Assembly: GCF_013522725.1 (NCBI RefSeq)
Contig: NZ_JAAMRF010000006.1
Coordinates: forward strand, 62,001 to 126,000
DNA: 64,000 nucleotides
Source: Stutzerimonas azotifigens
Lineage (GTDB): Bacteria > Pseudomonadota > Gammaproteobacteria > Pseudomonadales > Pseudomonadaceae
Direction: 5' to 3'
In this document: positions 27,232 to 40,600 of the stretch, one piece after another
Position numbering within the stretch: position 1 is the stretch's first letter
Layout of the letters: every line of letters starts with the position of its first letter
The notes under the pieces: model-generated
What the model was told of the DNA's origin: nothing
What the model saw: the letters and a program-made list of their open reading frames with translations, nothing else
The model's database searches: none
Translations under genes and position numbers: made by a program

Positions 27232-28125
27232 ATGAGCGATTTTCGGTGGGACGGTCTGGACGAATTCGTCGCCGTGGTCGAATGCGGCGGTTTTCAACGA
27301 GCTGCCGAACGCCTACGGGTGTCATCCTCACACGTCAGCCGACAGGTCGCCGCACTGGAAGAACGACTTCAGGCCAGGCTGCTCTATCGCACCACCCGGC
27401 GCGTGTCGCTGACCGAACCCGGCCAGGCGTTCTACGTGCGTTGCCAGCGACTGATAGAGGAACGCGATCAGGCTTACCTCGCGGTCAGCGACCTGCACAG
27501 CGCCCCGGCGGGCCTGTTGCGCATGACGGCCGCGGTAGCTTACGGCGAGCGCTTCATCGTTCCTCTGGTCAATGCATTCATGGCCCGGCATCCACAGCTT
27601 CGAGTCGAGATCGAGCTGACCAACCGCACCCTCGACCTCGTTCAGGAAGGCTACGATCTGGCCATCCGCCTCGGCCGGCTCAGCGAGTCGCGCCTGGTGG
27701 CCACCCGCCTGGCACCACGCGCCATGTATCTGTGTGGCGCGCCGGCCTATCTCGAGCGCTACGGCACACCGCACACCCTGTCCGAACTGGGCCGGCACAA
27801 CTGCCTGATTGGCACCGGCGATACCTGGACGTTCCAGATCGACGGGCGCGAGCACCTGTTCAAACCCAGCGGCAACTGGCGCTGCAACAGCGGCCAAGCG
27901 GTACTCGATGCCGCCCTGCGCGGCTTTGGCTTGTGCCAACTGCCCGACTACTACGTTCAGGAACCGCTCCAGCGCGGCGAACTGGTCTCGCTGCTGGAAC
28001 CCAACCAGCCGCCAGACACCGCCGTCTGGGCGGTGTATCCCCAGCGACGGCTACTGTCGGCCAAGGTCGGCGGGCTCATCGATGCACTCAGGGCCGGGCT
28101 GACGGCGCGCCCGGAATATCCCTGA
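27232..28125 (+). CDS. gfnR: LysR-family regulator, GfnR-like
   Basis: A 297-residue LysR-type transcriptional regulator. The winged helix is at about residues 18-62 (FQRAAERLRVSSSHVSRQVA), and the remaining part is a periplasmic-binding-like effector domain. It is divergent from adhC-fghA, in the same position as P. aeruginosa GfnR, which activates these genes in response to formaldehyde formed during glycine-betaine and choline breakdown. The name is by position and is therefore probable, not certain. Confidence 0.8.
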   Translation: MSDFRWDGLDEFVAVVECGGFQRAAERLRVSSSHVSRQVAALEERLQARLLYRTTRRVSLTEPGQAFYVRCQRLIEERDQAYLAVSDLHSAPAGLLRMTAAVAYGERFIVPLVNAFMARHPQLRVEIELTNRTLDLVQEGYDLAIRLGRLSESRLVATRLAPRAMYLCGAPAYLERYGTPHTLSELGRHNCLIGTGDTWTFQIDGREHLFKPSGNWRCNSGQAVLDAALRGFGLCQLPDYYVQEPLQRGELVSLLEPNQPPDTAVWAVYPQRRLLSAKVGGLIDALRAGLTARPEYP

Positions 28126-28252
28126 CCGGGACACACACGGCGCAAGCATTCGGCTCGGAACCCTGTATCGACTGATCCGTCGTAACAATAGAAGGGGCAG
28201 GAATCGCTTCCTTCGAAGCCATTGCGCGCAATGCGCCTGACAGGAGACTTGC

Positions 28253-28573
28253 ATGCACATTCAGGTCAACAGCAATAACAGCATCACCGTTTCTCAAGCG
28301 CTGGAAGAGCGCGTACGCGCCACTCTCGAAGGCGAGCTGGAACGCTTTGATGAGTACCTGACGCGGCTCGAGGTGCACCTGAACGATGAAAGCGCGTCGA
28401 GAAGCGGCCCTCAGGACAAGCGCTGCCAGATCGAGGCACGCCTGAAGCACCACGATCCGCTGTCGGTCACCCACAAGGCCGATTCGCTGGACCTGGCCAT
28501 CGACGGCGCCGCCGAAAAGATGAACCACGCGCTCGATCACCTGATAGGCAAACTCAGCCGCAGAACAGATTGA
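28253..28573 (+). CDS. HPF/RaiA-like ribosome-associated protein
   Basis: A 106-residue protein with the beta-alpha-beta-beta-beta-alpha character of the HPF/RaiA family: HIQVNSNNSITVSQALEERV at the start, then an acidic centre, an alternating strand pattern (LEVHLND, CQIEARLKH) and a final helix, AAEKMNHALDHLIGKLSRR. Family members bind the 30S decoding region and silence or dimerise ribosomes. Basic residues that contact rRNA are fewer than in canonical HPF, so the binding may differ. The start has GGAGACTT upstream. It precedes the baeRF gene by 45 bases. Confidence 0.8.
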   Translation: MHIQVNSNNSITVSQALEERVRATLEGELERFDEYLTRLEVHLNDESASRSGPQDKRCQIEARLKHHDPLSVTHKADSLDLAIDGAAEKMNHALDHLIGKLSRRTD

Positions 28574-28618
28574 CACTCCCCGAGGGATCGCCCCGAGTCA
28601 TACGCAAAGAGGTGCACT

Positions 28619-29785
28619 ATGCCTGCGACAACTCTGAACCGAGCAAACCTCAAGCAGCTTCTGACCCACAAGCAGCCGCCCTGCCTGTCGCTGTATCAGC
28701 CGACCCATCGCAGTTTCCCGGACCGGGAACAGGACCCGATACGCTTCAAGCAGCTCGTCCGGCAGCTTGAAGAATCACTGCACAAACAGGGCAGGAACGA
28801 CACGGCGAGCATACTGGCGCCCTTCCATGCCCTGGTGGATGACATCGACTTCTGGAACCACAGCCTCGACGGCCTCGCCGTCTTCGGCGCGCCCGACTAT
28901 TTCCAGGTGTTCCGCCTGCAGCGCAGCGTTCCGGAGCTGGCGGTGGTCAACGACCGTATGCACGTCAAACCGCTGGTGCGAATCGCCCAGTCGGCCGACC
29001 GTTACCAGATCCTTTGCATGACCCTCGACTCGGTGCGCCTGTTCGAGGGTACCCGAGACGGCATCAGCGAAGTTCCGCTGGCCGAAGGTGTCCCGGCGAC
29101 GCTGGAGGACGCCCTCGGACGGGACCTGACGCAGAAAGGCCAGACCGGCTTTCCCCAAGGCTACGGCCGGGCGAGCGAACGGGGCGATCCGATGCAGGTG
29201 GAGGCCGGCGGTTCCGGCAAGCAGGACGAGATCGATCGCGACCGCGAACGTTTCTTCCGCGAGGTCGACCGCGCCATCACCGAACATCACTCCAAACCCT
29301 CGGGCCTGCCGCTGATTCTCGCCGCACTGCCGGAACACCAGTTCCACTTCCGCAAGCTCAGCCACAACGACCAGCTGATCGAAGAAGCGATCGAAGTCGA
29401 CCCCTCGTTGCTGTCGTCCGAACAGCTGCGCGAAAAGAGCTGGATGGTGATGCAGCCGCGCTACCTGAAGCGCCTGGGCGGGCTGCTCGACCAATTCGGT
29501 GAGTCCCATGGGCAGGGCCTGGCCACCGATCAGATCGAAGCCATCGGCCAGGCCACCCGCGAAGGCCGGGTCGCCACGCTGCTGGTCGAGGCCGAGCGCA
29601 GGATTCCAGGCAAGGTGGACAAGGAAGAAGGCAAGGCGATCCCGGTCGACGATGGCTCGCAGACAACACCGGACCTGCTCGACGAACTCACCGTCTGGAC
29701 CCTCGAGCAAGGGGGCGAAGTCGTGGTGGTACCGGTTGAGCGTATGCCGACCCAGAGCGGCGCCGCAGCCATCTATCGTTACTGA
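28619..29785 (+). CDS. baeRF-family protein (bacterial archaeo-eukaryotic release-factor-like)
   Basis: A 388-residue protein that I recognise as a bacterial relative of archaeal and eukaryotic release factor eRF1 (baeRF, probably family 3). It begins with TLNRANLKQLLTHKQPPCLS and contains the eRF1-like central region and a C-terminal domain with TPDLLDELTVWTLEQGGEVV. The glutamine-glycine motif GGQ of true release factors is not present in this sequence. The biochemical role of baeRF proteins is unknown; ribosome rescue has been proposed from comparative work. It follows the HPF-like gene by 45 bases and is likely co-transcribed. Confidence 0.8.
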   Translation: MPATTLNRANLKQLLTHKQPPCLSLYQPTHRSFPDREQDPIRFKQLVRQLEESLHKQGRNDTASILAPFHALVDDIDFWNHSLDGLAVFGAPDYFQVFRLQRSVPELAVVNDRMHVKPLVRIAQSADRYQILCMTLDSVRLFEGTRDGISEVPLAEGVPATLEDALGRDLTQKGQTGFPQGYGRASERGDPMQVEAGGSGKQDEIDRDRERFFREVDRAITEHHSKPSGLPLILAALPEHQFHFRKLSHNDQLIEEAIEVDPSLLSSEQLREKSWMVMQPRYLKRLGGLLDQFGESHGQGLATDQIEAIGQATREGRVATLLVEAERRIPGKVDKEEGKAIPVDDGSQTTPDLLDELTVWTLEQGGEVVVVPVERMPTQSGAAAIYRY

Positions 29786-29814
29786 GCGGCATGAAAAAGG
29801 CAGGGGTATCCAGG

Positions 29815-29949
29815 CTGTGTTAAAAACGTAGCGAGCGAAGGTCAGACAAGGCAAAAACAGGCGATAAAGCGCACAGTTTACGAGTTGTAAATGAGCATTT
29901 TGAGCCTGTTTTTAACGCAGCCTGACCGAGCGTAGTAGTTTTCACACAG
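29815..29949. repeat. dispersed intergenic repeat, MITE-like
   Basis: A 135-base element with similar inverted ends: CTGTGTTAAAAACGTAGCGAG at the left and the complement of CTGTGTGAAAACTACTACGCT at the right. Inner arms GTTAAAAAC and GTTTTTAAC also pair. I recall near-identical elements scattered through Pseudomonas genomes. No coding capacity is seen. Its right end supplies the stop codon of ispD. Confidence 0.7.
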
Positions 29950-30679
29950 TCTGGTCTCCCCGCCTTTCTTCGTCCTCCCGGCTAATGAGCGCGCCGGGCC
30001 ACTGCTGCTCCAGCCAATGCAGGTCCTCGGGTCGGGTCACCTTGATGTTGTCCGCCCGCCCCTCGATCAACCGCGGTGCATACCCTGCCCACTCCATTGC
30101 CGAGGCCTCGTCGGTCACACGCACCCCGGCGGCCAGGGCCTGTTGCAGCGCCTCGCGCAACATGCCGAGGCGGAACATCTGTGGCGTGTAGGCAAGCCAA
30201 ATCACCGAGCGGTCCACCGTTTCGGCTACCCGCCCGTCCGCTCCGGCACGCTTGAGCGTGTCCTTCGCCGGTACGGCCAGCAGACCGCCGACCGGATCAC
30301 GGGAGAGTTGCTCGAGCAAGCCATCGAGGTCGGCCCGCTGCAGATTCGGGCGCGCTGCATCGTGCACCAGAACCCAGTCTGTATCGCTGGCACCGAGAGC
30401 GAGCAAACGAAACAGCCCATTGAGCACCGAATCAGCACGTTCGCTGCCGCCAACGGCACGACCGATGCGCTCATCCGAAGCGCAGTCCAAGGAATTCCAG
30501 TAGGGATCATCCGCCGCCAGGCTGACCACCAACCCGCGCAGTCGGGGATGGGAGAGAAAACAGCCCAGGGTGTGTTCGATCAAGGCGCGACCGGCCAGTG
30601 GCAAATACTGCTTTGGACGATCGGCAAGCATACGGCTGCCGACACCCGCCGCCGGGATGACGACCCAGAAGCCGGTCAT
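29942..30679 (-). CDS. ispD: 2-C-methyl-D-erythritol 4-phosphate cytidylyltransferase
   Basis: A 245-residue enzyme of the MEP isoprenoid pathway that transfers CMP from CTP to methylerythritol phosphate. The CTP-binding loop PAAGVGSRMLADRPKQYL is at residues 9-26, VHDAARPNL near 107-115 holds a catalytic Asp, and the distal lysine region DNIKVTRPEDL is present. The last codons are contributed by an intergenic repeat. It overlaps the upstream ftsB by four bases. Confidence 0.95.
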   Translation of the reverse strand: MTGFWVVIPAAGVGSRMLADRPKQYLPLAGRALIEHTLGCFLSHPRLRGLVVSLAADDPYWNSLDCASDERIGRAVGGSERADSVLNGLFRLLALGASDTDWVLVHDAARPNLQRADLDGLLEQLSRDPVGGLLAVPAKDTLKRAGADGRVAETVDRSVIWLAYTPQMFRLGMLREALQQALAAGVRVTDEASAMEWAGYAPRLIEGRADNIKVTRPEDLHWLEQQWPGALISREDEERRGDQTV

Positions 30680-30954
30680 TCTGCGAGCTGAAAGAGGGTT
30701 TCGCCCTCTTTGACCATGCCCAGCTCGTGACGGGCGCGCTCTTCGACCGTTTCCATGCCCTGCTTGAGCTCCATCACTTCGGCCTCGAGGATGCGGTTAC
30801 GCTCGAGCATGCGCTGGTTCTCCCCTTGCTGATCGGCGATCTGCTTCTTCAGCTCGGTCACGTGCGCGAGGCTGCCTTCGCCGACCCACAGACGATATTG
30901 CAGCCCACCCAGGAGCAGGAGCAGCACGACGAACAACCAGTAAGGACTACGCAT
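30676..30954 (-). CDS. ftsB: cell division protein FtsB
   Basis: A 92-residue bitopic protein of the FtsBLQ complex, which signals activation of septal peptidoglycan synthesis. A short cytoplasmic end MRSPYW is followed by one membrane helix (about residues 6-22) and a periplasmic coiled coil (about 30-70, QIADQQGENQRMLERN). I chose the ATG at 30954, where family members begin; the frame continues upstream without support. It overlaps ispD by four bases and follows eno by 190 bases. Confidence 0.93.
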   Translation of the reverse strand: MRSPYWLFVVLLLLLGGLQYRLWVGEGSLAHVTELKKQIADQQGENQRMLERNRILEAEVMELKQGMETVEERARHELGMVKEGETLFQLAE

Positions 30955-31102
30955 GGACGGCATCAGAAGACTTTGAGTAGCTGAGCGACAGACGAGCCGC
31001 GAATGGATACATGAAATCGGCAACCGTCACGCTAACCATCCGTCAGGCTCCGGCGAGAGAACCCGCGAATACGTGACGGGACTGGATCATTCCGGCCTTA
31101 CA

Positions 31103-31130
31103 CAAAAAAGGGCGGCTCAGGCCGCCCTTT
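31103..31130 (-). terminator. rho-independent terminator of eno
   Basis: A seven-base stem, GGGCGGC / GCCGCCC, with loop TCAG, extended by A-T pairs. It is followed on the minus strand by a run of six T and lies 18 bases after the eno stop. Confidence 0.9.
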
Positions 31131-31144
31131 TAACATGGCAAGGA

Positions 31145-32440
<1,296 letters not shown>

Positions 32441-32480
32441 TCACTCTCCATAGATAACTGCAGGCTTCAAGCAGCTCGCT

Positions 32481-34975
<2,495 letters not shown>

Positions 34976-35107
34976 TTAAGCGGCCAGCGCCGCCGGGGAA
35001 AGCGAGGTGCCATTGCACGAGGTTCGGCAATGACGAACTGCCGCGGGATCCAGGTGGACCGCAGAAGCTCTGTAGAGACGGGAGCGTAGTCTACTCGAAA
35101 GGCCCTA

Positions 35108-36406
35108 TCAGCTCAAACGGCCGTCGCCCGTCGGCGGGCTCCAATCGAGGAAGATACCGGAGCCGGTCAGATCGCCCAGATTGGCGACTGCAACGACCTC
35201 GTTCCGGCGCAGCAGAAGCGGCAGGCGTGGCCGGACGAATCCCGGGATGCCCCGCTCATTGAGCACACGCTTGAGATCCCGCCTACCTCGCCCCGCCAGC
35301 TGCAACCACTCGCCACCCTGGCGATAGCCAAGCCGCAACGCATCCCCTCCCGCACCTGTGATCCGCACCCGACCATTGCCGACCAACTCAATTTCGCCGT
35401 GCAGGTTCGACACGCTCGGCTCCGGCGGTGTCTTCAGCCAGGCCCCGTCAAGCAGCCAGAGACGCTCCCCGGCACGGCGCAGCTCGGCCTGATCCAGACG
35501 CCACACAGGTGCGGCATCGGCAGCGGCATCGCGCAGATCGCACCAACCGGCCCAGTGATCGGCGTCGGGCAGCTGCACATGGGGACGCAACCACTGGCGC
35601 AAGGCATTGCGCTGCCGCGCATCGGACAAGGCGCGCAATGGCTCGAGGGCCAGGCTGGGCAACTCGAGCCAGGCGAAGGGCGACGGCGTGGCAGCCGATG
35701 CCAAATCCAGCTCCGCCAGCTCGTCCAACAGCCCCTGGGCCTCCGCCAGGTGCCCGGCCGCACGCGCGATGGCCGGCACGGCAGCCGGCCAGCGCTGCTC
35801 GAACGCCGGGATGATCTGGTGACGAAGGTAGTTGCGTGAATAATCGAGCGAGGCATTGCTCGGGTCTTCGACCCAGCTCAGGCCCTCGGCCCTCGCCCAA
35901 GCCTCGAGCTCGCCCCGACCGACGCCCAGCAGCGGACGCAACAGAAGTCCGCGCCCCAACGCACGCGTCGGCGACATCGCGGCCAGCCCCTTCAGCCCTG
36001 CGCCTCGCAGCAGGCGAAACAGCAGCGTCTCGGCCTGATCGTCACGATGCTGAGCGGTCAGGAGCACCTCACCATCGCCAAGCCGCGTCTCGAACGCCGC
36101 GTAACGCGCTTCGCGGGCGGCATTCTCGAGACTCGCCGAAGCCGCGACGCGTACCCGGGCCACCTCCAGCGGCACACCCAACGCACGGCACGTCTCACGG
36201 CAGTGATCCGCCCAGGCGTCGGCACCTGACTGCAGGCCGTGGTGAACATGGATCGCCGAGATCGGCGGCAACGGCTGCGCGCGTGTGAGCCTGGCCAGCA
36301 GATGCAGCAAGACACATGAATCGAGACCACCCGAATAGGCGATCCGCCAGGCGCGCGCATGGCGCTGCGGGATGAGAGCGGTCAGCAGGCGGGATTCGAG
36401 CGACAT
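35108..36406 (-). CDS. tilS: tRNA(Ile)-lysidine synthase
   Basis: A 432-residue PP-loop ATPase that modifies C34 of the tRNA-Ile CAU anticodon with lysine, an essential step. The PP-loop motif AYSGGLDSC is near residues 23-31 and the second conserved site HHGLQSGAD is near 55-63. The N-terminal domain and the later TilS-specific C-terminal domains are present, and length fits. The ATG at 36406 matches the family start, but I see no good Shine-Dalgarno sequence before it, which may mean weak translation. Confidence 0.93.
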   Translation of the reverse strand: MSLESRLLTALIPQRHARAWRIAYSGGLDSCVLLHLLARLTRAQPLPPISAIHVHHGLQSGADAWADHCRETCRALGVPLEVARVRVAASASLENAAREARYAAFETRLGDGEVLLTAQHRDDQAETLLFRLLRGAGLKGLAAMSPTRALGRGLLLRPLLGVGRGELEAWARAEGLSWVEDPSNASLDYSRNYLRHQIIPAFEQRWPAAVPAIARAAGHLAEAQGLLDELAELDLASAATPSPFAWLELPSLALEPLRALSDARQRNALRQWLRPHVQLPDADHWAGWCDLRDAAADAAPVWRLDQAELRRAGERLWLLDGAWLKTPPEPSVSNLHGEIELVGNGRVRITGAGGDALRLGYRQGGEWLQLAGRGRRDLKRVLNERGIPGFVRPRLPLLLRRNEVVAVANLGDLTGSGIFLDWSPPTGDGRLS

Positions 36407-36529
36407 GAGGGAGCGACGATGCGCAAGGTGAGACGCCGAGAATGCGCCAGTGGCAAGCACGGCGCAATCGACACTGTCGTCAGGCCAGCGACGCGGAAGG
36501 CGCGCGGCTGCCCTGACGGGGCGACCGGA

Positions 36530-37480
36530 TCAGGCGATGCCGTAACTCATCAGGCGCTCGTAGCGCTTGGCAAGCAGTGTATCGGCGTCCAACCCGCGAA
36601 GCTGCTCGAGCTGCATGGCAAACTCCTCGCGCATGGCCTCGGCCATTACAGCCGGATTGCGATGGGCACCACCTAGCGGCTCGGGAATCACCTTGTCGAC
36701 GATACCCAGGCCTTTCAGGCGCTCAGCGGTAATGCCCATCGCCTCGGCGGCGTCGGGCGCCTTCTCGGCGGTTTTCCAGAGAATCGAAGCACAGCCTTCA
36801 GGAGAGATCACCGAATAGGTGGAGTACTGCAGCATGTTCAGCCGGTCACAGACGCCAATCGCCAGCGCACCGCCGGAACCGCCCTCGCCGATCACGGTGG
36901 CGATGATCGGCGTTTTCAAGCGAGCCATCACACGCAGGTTCCAGGCGATGGCTTCGCTCTGGTTGCGCTCCTCGGCATCGATGCCCGGATAGGCGCCGGG
37001 CGTGTCGATGAAAGTGAGGATCGGCATCTTGAAACGCTCGGCCATTTCCATCAGACGGCAGGCCTTGCGATAGCCTTCCGGGCGCGGCATGCCGAAGTTG
37101 CGACGCACCTTCTCGCGCACGTCGCGGCCCTTCTGATGCCCGATGATCATCACCGGCTGGCCTTCCAGGCGCGCCACGCCACCGACGATGGCGGCGTCGT
37201 CGGAGAAGTGTCGATCGCCGTGCAGCTCGTCGAACTCAGTGAACAGATGGCTGATGTAATCCAGCGTATAGGGACGGCGCGGGTGACGCGCCAGTTGCGC
37301 GATCTGCCAGCTGGTCAGGTTACCGAAGATACTTTCGGTGAGCGATTCGCTCTTGTCCTGCAGGCGCGCGATTTCATCGCCGATGTTCAGCGAGTTGTCG
37401 TTGCCGACCAGGCGCAACTCTTCGATCTTGGCTTGCAGGTCGGCGATCGGCTGTTCGAAATCCAGGAAATTCGGGTTCAT
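36530..37480 (-). CDS. accA: acetyl-CoA carboxylase carboxyltransferase subunit alpha
   Basis: A 316-residue subunit of the heterotetrameric carboxyltransferase that makes malonyl-CoA. Motifs are the N-terminal [15 protein letters not shown], the central [37 protein letters not shown] (near residues 155-175) and [12 protein letters not shown] chose the ATG at 37480; two codons further upstream a second ATG exists, but family members begin with MNPNFLDFE. It lies between tilS and dnaE, as in other pseudomonads. Confidence 0.97.
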   Translation of the reverse strand: MNPNFLDFEQPIADLQAKIEELRLVGNDNSLNIGDEIARLQDKSESLTESIFGNLTSWQIAQLARHPRRPYTLDYISHLFTEFDELHGDRHFSDDAAIVGGVARLEGQPVMIIGHQKGRDVREKVRRNFGMPRPEGYRKACRLMEMAERFKMPILTFIDTPGAYPGIDAEERNQSEAIAWNLRVMARLKTPIIATVIGEGGSGGALAIGVCDRLNMLQYSTYSVISPEGCASILWKTAEKAPDAAEAMGITAERLKGLGIVDKVIPEPLGGAHRNPAVMAEAMREEFAMQLEQLRGLDADTLLAKRYERLMSYGIA

Positions 37481-37610
37481 AGGCATCCGTCATGCGTCGA
37501 CGGCCAGGCGGCCGGGAGGCTGTTCCGTTTTTTGCGCCTTACCTTACGGGAGAGGCGCATTCAGGTCGAACAAAAAAATGCTCGTCTCGTGACCCGGTCA
37601 TCGACCAGGC

Positions 37611-40600
37611 CTATCGGTAGTGCAGGAAGACGTTGTCTCGGCCGAACTGGTCACGCAACGCTTGAATCAAGTTGTCCGCCGGGTCGATTCGCCAGCCTTC
37701 GCCGAACTGCAGCAACGCCTTCGCATCGCGGCTGGTGTACTCGAGCGTGATCGGACAGGCGCCGCGGTGACGTCCGCAAACATCGGCGAACCAGCGCAGC
37801 CGGTCGCCTTTCAATCCTTCGGATGCAACCTTCACCCGCAGGCTTTCGGCAAGCCCAGTGCGCGCCTCCTCCAGACTCATCACCCGCTTGGCGCGCAGAC
37901 GCAGACCACCGGAGAAATCATCGTTACTGACCTCACCCTCGACCACCACCAGCGCATCGGTCTGCAGCAACGCCTGGGCCGAGTTGAACGCCTCGGCGAA
38001 CAGCGAAGCCTCGATGCGACCGGACCTGTCATCAAGGGTGATGAAGCCCATCTTGTCGCCCTTCTTGTTCTTCATCACCCGCAGGTTGACGATCAGCCCG
38101 GCAATGGTCTGCGACTCACGCGACGGGCGCAGGTCGATGATCCTCTGGCGTGCGAAACGTCGGACCTCGCCTTCGTACTCGTCGATCGGGTGGCCGGTGA
38201 GGTAGAGGCCCAGGGTCTCCTTCTCGCCGCGCAGGCGCTCCTTGAGGGAAAGCTCCTTGGCCTTGCGGTGGTTGGCATAGACATCGGCCTCGGGCTCGGC
38301 GAACAACCCGCCGAACAGATCCATATGCCCACTGTCCAGACTGCGCGCCGTCTGCTCGGCGGCCTGGACGGCTTCTTCCATCGCCGCCAGCAACACCGCC
38401 CGGTTACGGTCGATGTTCGCCTGGTACGCCTTGGGTTCGTCGGAGAAATAGGGGCCGAGACGATCCAGCGCCCCGCCACGGATCAGCGCCTCGAGGGTCC
38501 GCTTGTTGATCCGCTTGAGATCGACCCTGGCGCAGAAGTCGAATAGATCCTTGAACGAACCACCCTCGTTGCGGCACTCGACGATCGCCTCCACCGGCCC
38601 CTCGCCGACGCCCTTGATGGCGCCAAGACCGTAGACAATGCGCTTGTCGTCATCGACGGTGAACTTGAATTCCGAGTTGTTGACGTCCGGGGCGACGATG
38701 CGCAGCTTCATGCTGCGGCATTCCTCGATCAGCGTGACCACCTTGTCGGTGTTGTGCATATCGGCCGAGAGCACCGCCGCCATGAACGGCGCTGGGTGGT
38801 GCGCTTTCAGCCATGCCGTCTGGTACGACACCAGGCCGTAAGCGGCCGAGTGCGACTTGTTGAAGCCATAACCTGCAAACTTCTCCACCAGATCGAAGAT
38901 GTTGCCCGCCAGATCGGCGTCAATGCCATTTTGAGCGCAACCTTCAATGAAGCCGCCGCGCTGCTTGGCCATCTCCTCGGGCTTCTTCTTGCCCATGGCG
39001 CGACGCAACATATCGGCGCCACCGAGGGTGTAACCAGCCATCACCTGAGCGATCTGCATCACCTGTTCCTGATACAGGATGATGCCATAGGTGGGCTTGA
39101 GCACCGGTTCCAGGCCTGCGTACTGGTAGTCCGGGTGCGGATAGGCGAGCTCGGCACGGCCGTGCTTGCGGTTGATGAAGTCATCCACCATGCCCGACTG
39201 CAACGGGCCGGGGCGGAACAGCGCCACCAGTGCGATCAGGTCTTCAAGGCAGTCCGGCTTGAGCTTCTTGATCAGCTCTTTCATGCCGCGAGATTCGAGC
39301 TGGAACACGGCCGTGGTTTCGGCCTTCTGCAGCATCGCGTAGGTCGGCTTGTCGTCCAGTGGAATGAAGTCGATGTTCAACGGCTCCAGGCCCTTCTGCG
39401 CCTGCTCGCGGTTGATCGTTTCCATCGCCCACTTGATGATCGTCAGGGTACGCAGCCCCAGGAAGTCGAACTTCACCAGACCGGCCTGCTCCACGTCGTC
39501 CTTGTCGAACTGGGTAACCAGGCCGCCGCCCTCTTCGTCGCAGGCGATCGGTGAAAAGTCGGTGAGCTTGGTCGGTGCGATCACCACGCCGCCGGCGTGT
39601 TTCCCGGTGCCGCGGGTAATGCCTTCGAGCTTGAGCGCCATCTCCCAGATTTCGGCCGCTTCTTCGTCGACCTTCAGGAACTCGCGCAGCGGTTCCTCCA
39701 TCTCGTAGGCTTTATCAAGCGTCATGCCCACTTCGAACGGGATCATCTTGGACAGTCGATCGGCCAGACCGTACGACTTGCCCTGCACCCGCGCGACGTC
39801 CCGCACCACCGCCTTGGCCGCCATGGTGCCGAAGGTGATGATCTGGCTGACCGCGTTGCGCCCGTAGGCCTCGGCCACGTAGTCGATAACCCGGTCGCGG
39901 CCGTCCATGCAGAAGTCGACGTCGAAGTCGGGCATCGAAACCCGCTCCGGGTTGAGGAAGCGTTCGAACAGCAGGTCGTAGGCGAGCGGATCAAGGTCAG
40001 TGATCTTCAACACGTAGGCCACCAGCGAGCCGGCACCCGAGCCCCGGCCCGGACCCACCGGCACGCCGTTGTTCTTGGCCCACTTGATGAAGTCCATCAC
40101 GATGAGGAAGTAACCGGGGAACCCCATCTGGATGATGATATCCAGCTCGAAATTCAGCCGGTCGATATAGACCTGACGCTTCGCCTCGTAATCCTCGGTC
40201 TCGGGCGGCAGGACGACCTTCAGGCGCTCCTCGAGCCCCTCGAACGAGACGTGGCGCAGGTAGTCATCGATGCCCATGCCGTTCGGGGTCGGGAAGTCCG
40301 GGAGGAAGTACTTGCCCAACTGCACTTCGATGTTGCAGCGTTTGGCGATCTCGACGGTGTTCTCCAACGCCTCGGGCAGGTCGGAAAACAGCGCCTGCAT
40401 TTCAGCGGGCGTCTTCAGGTACTGCTGATCGGAATAGTTGCGCGGCCGACGTGGGTCGTCCAGCGTGCGGCTTTCGCCGATGCAGACACGCGTTTCGTGG
40501 GCCTCGAAATCCTCCTGCTTGAGGAAGCGCACGTCGTTGGTCGCTACCAGCGGTGCGCCGAACCGGTCCGCCAGCGCCACGGCGGCGTGCAGGTACTCCT

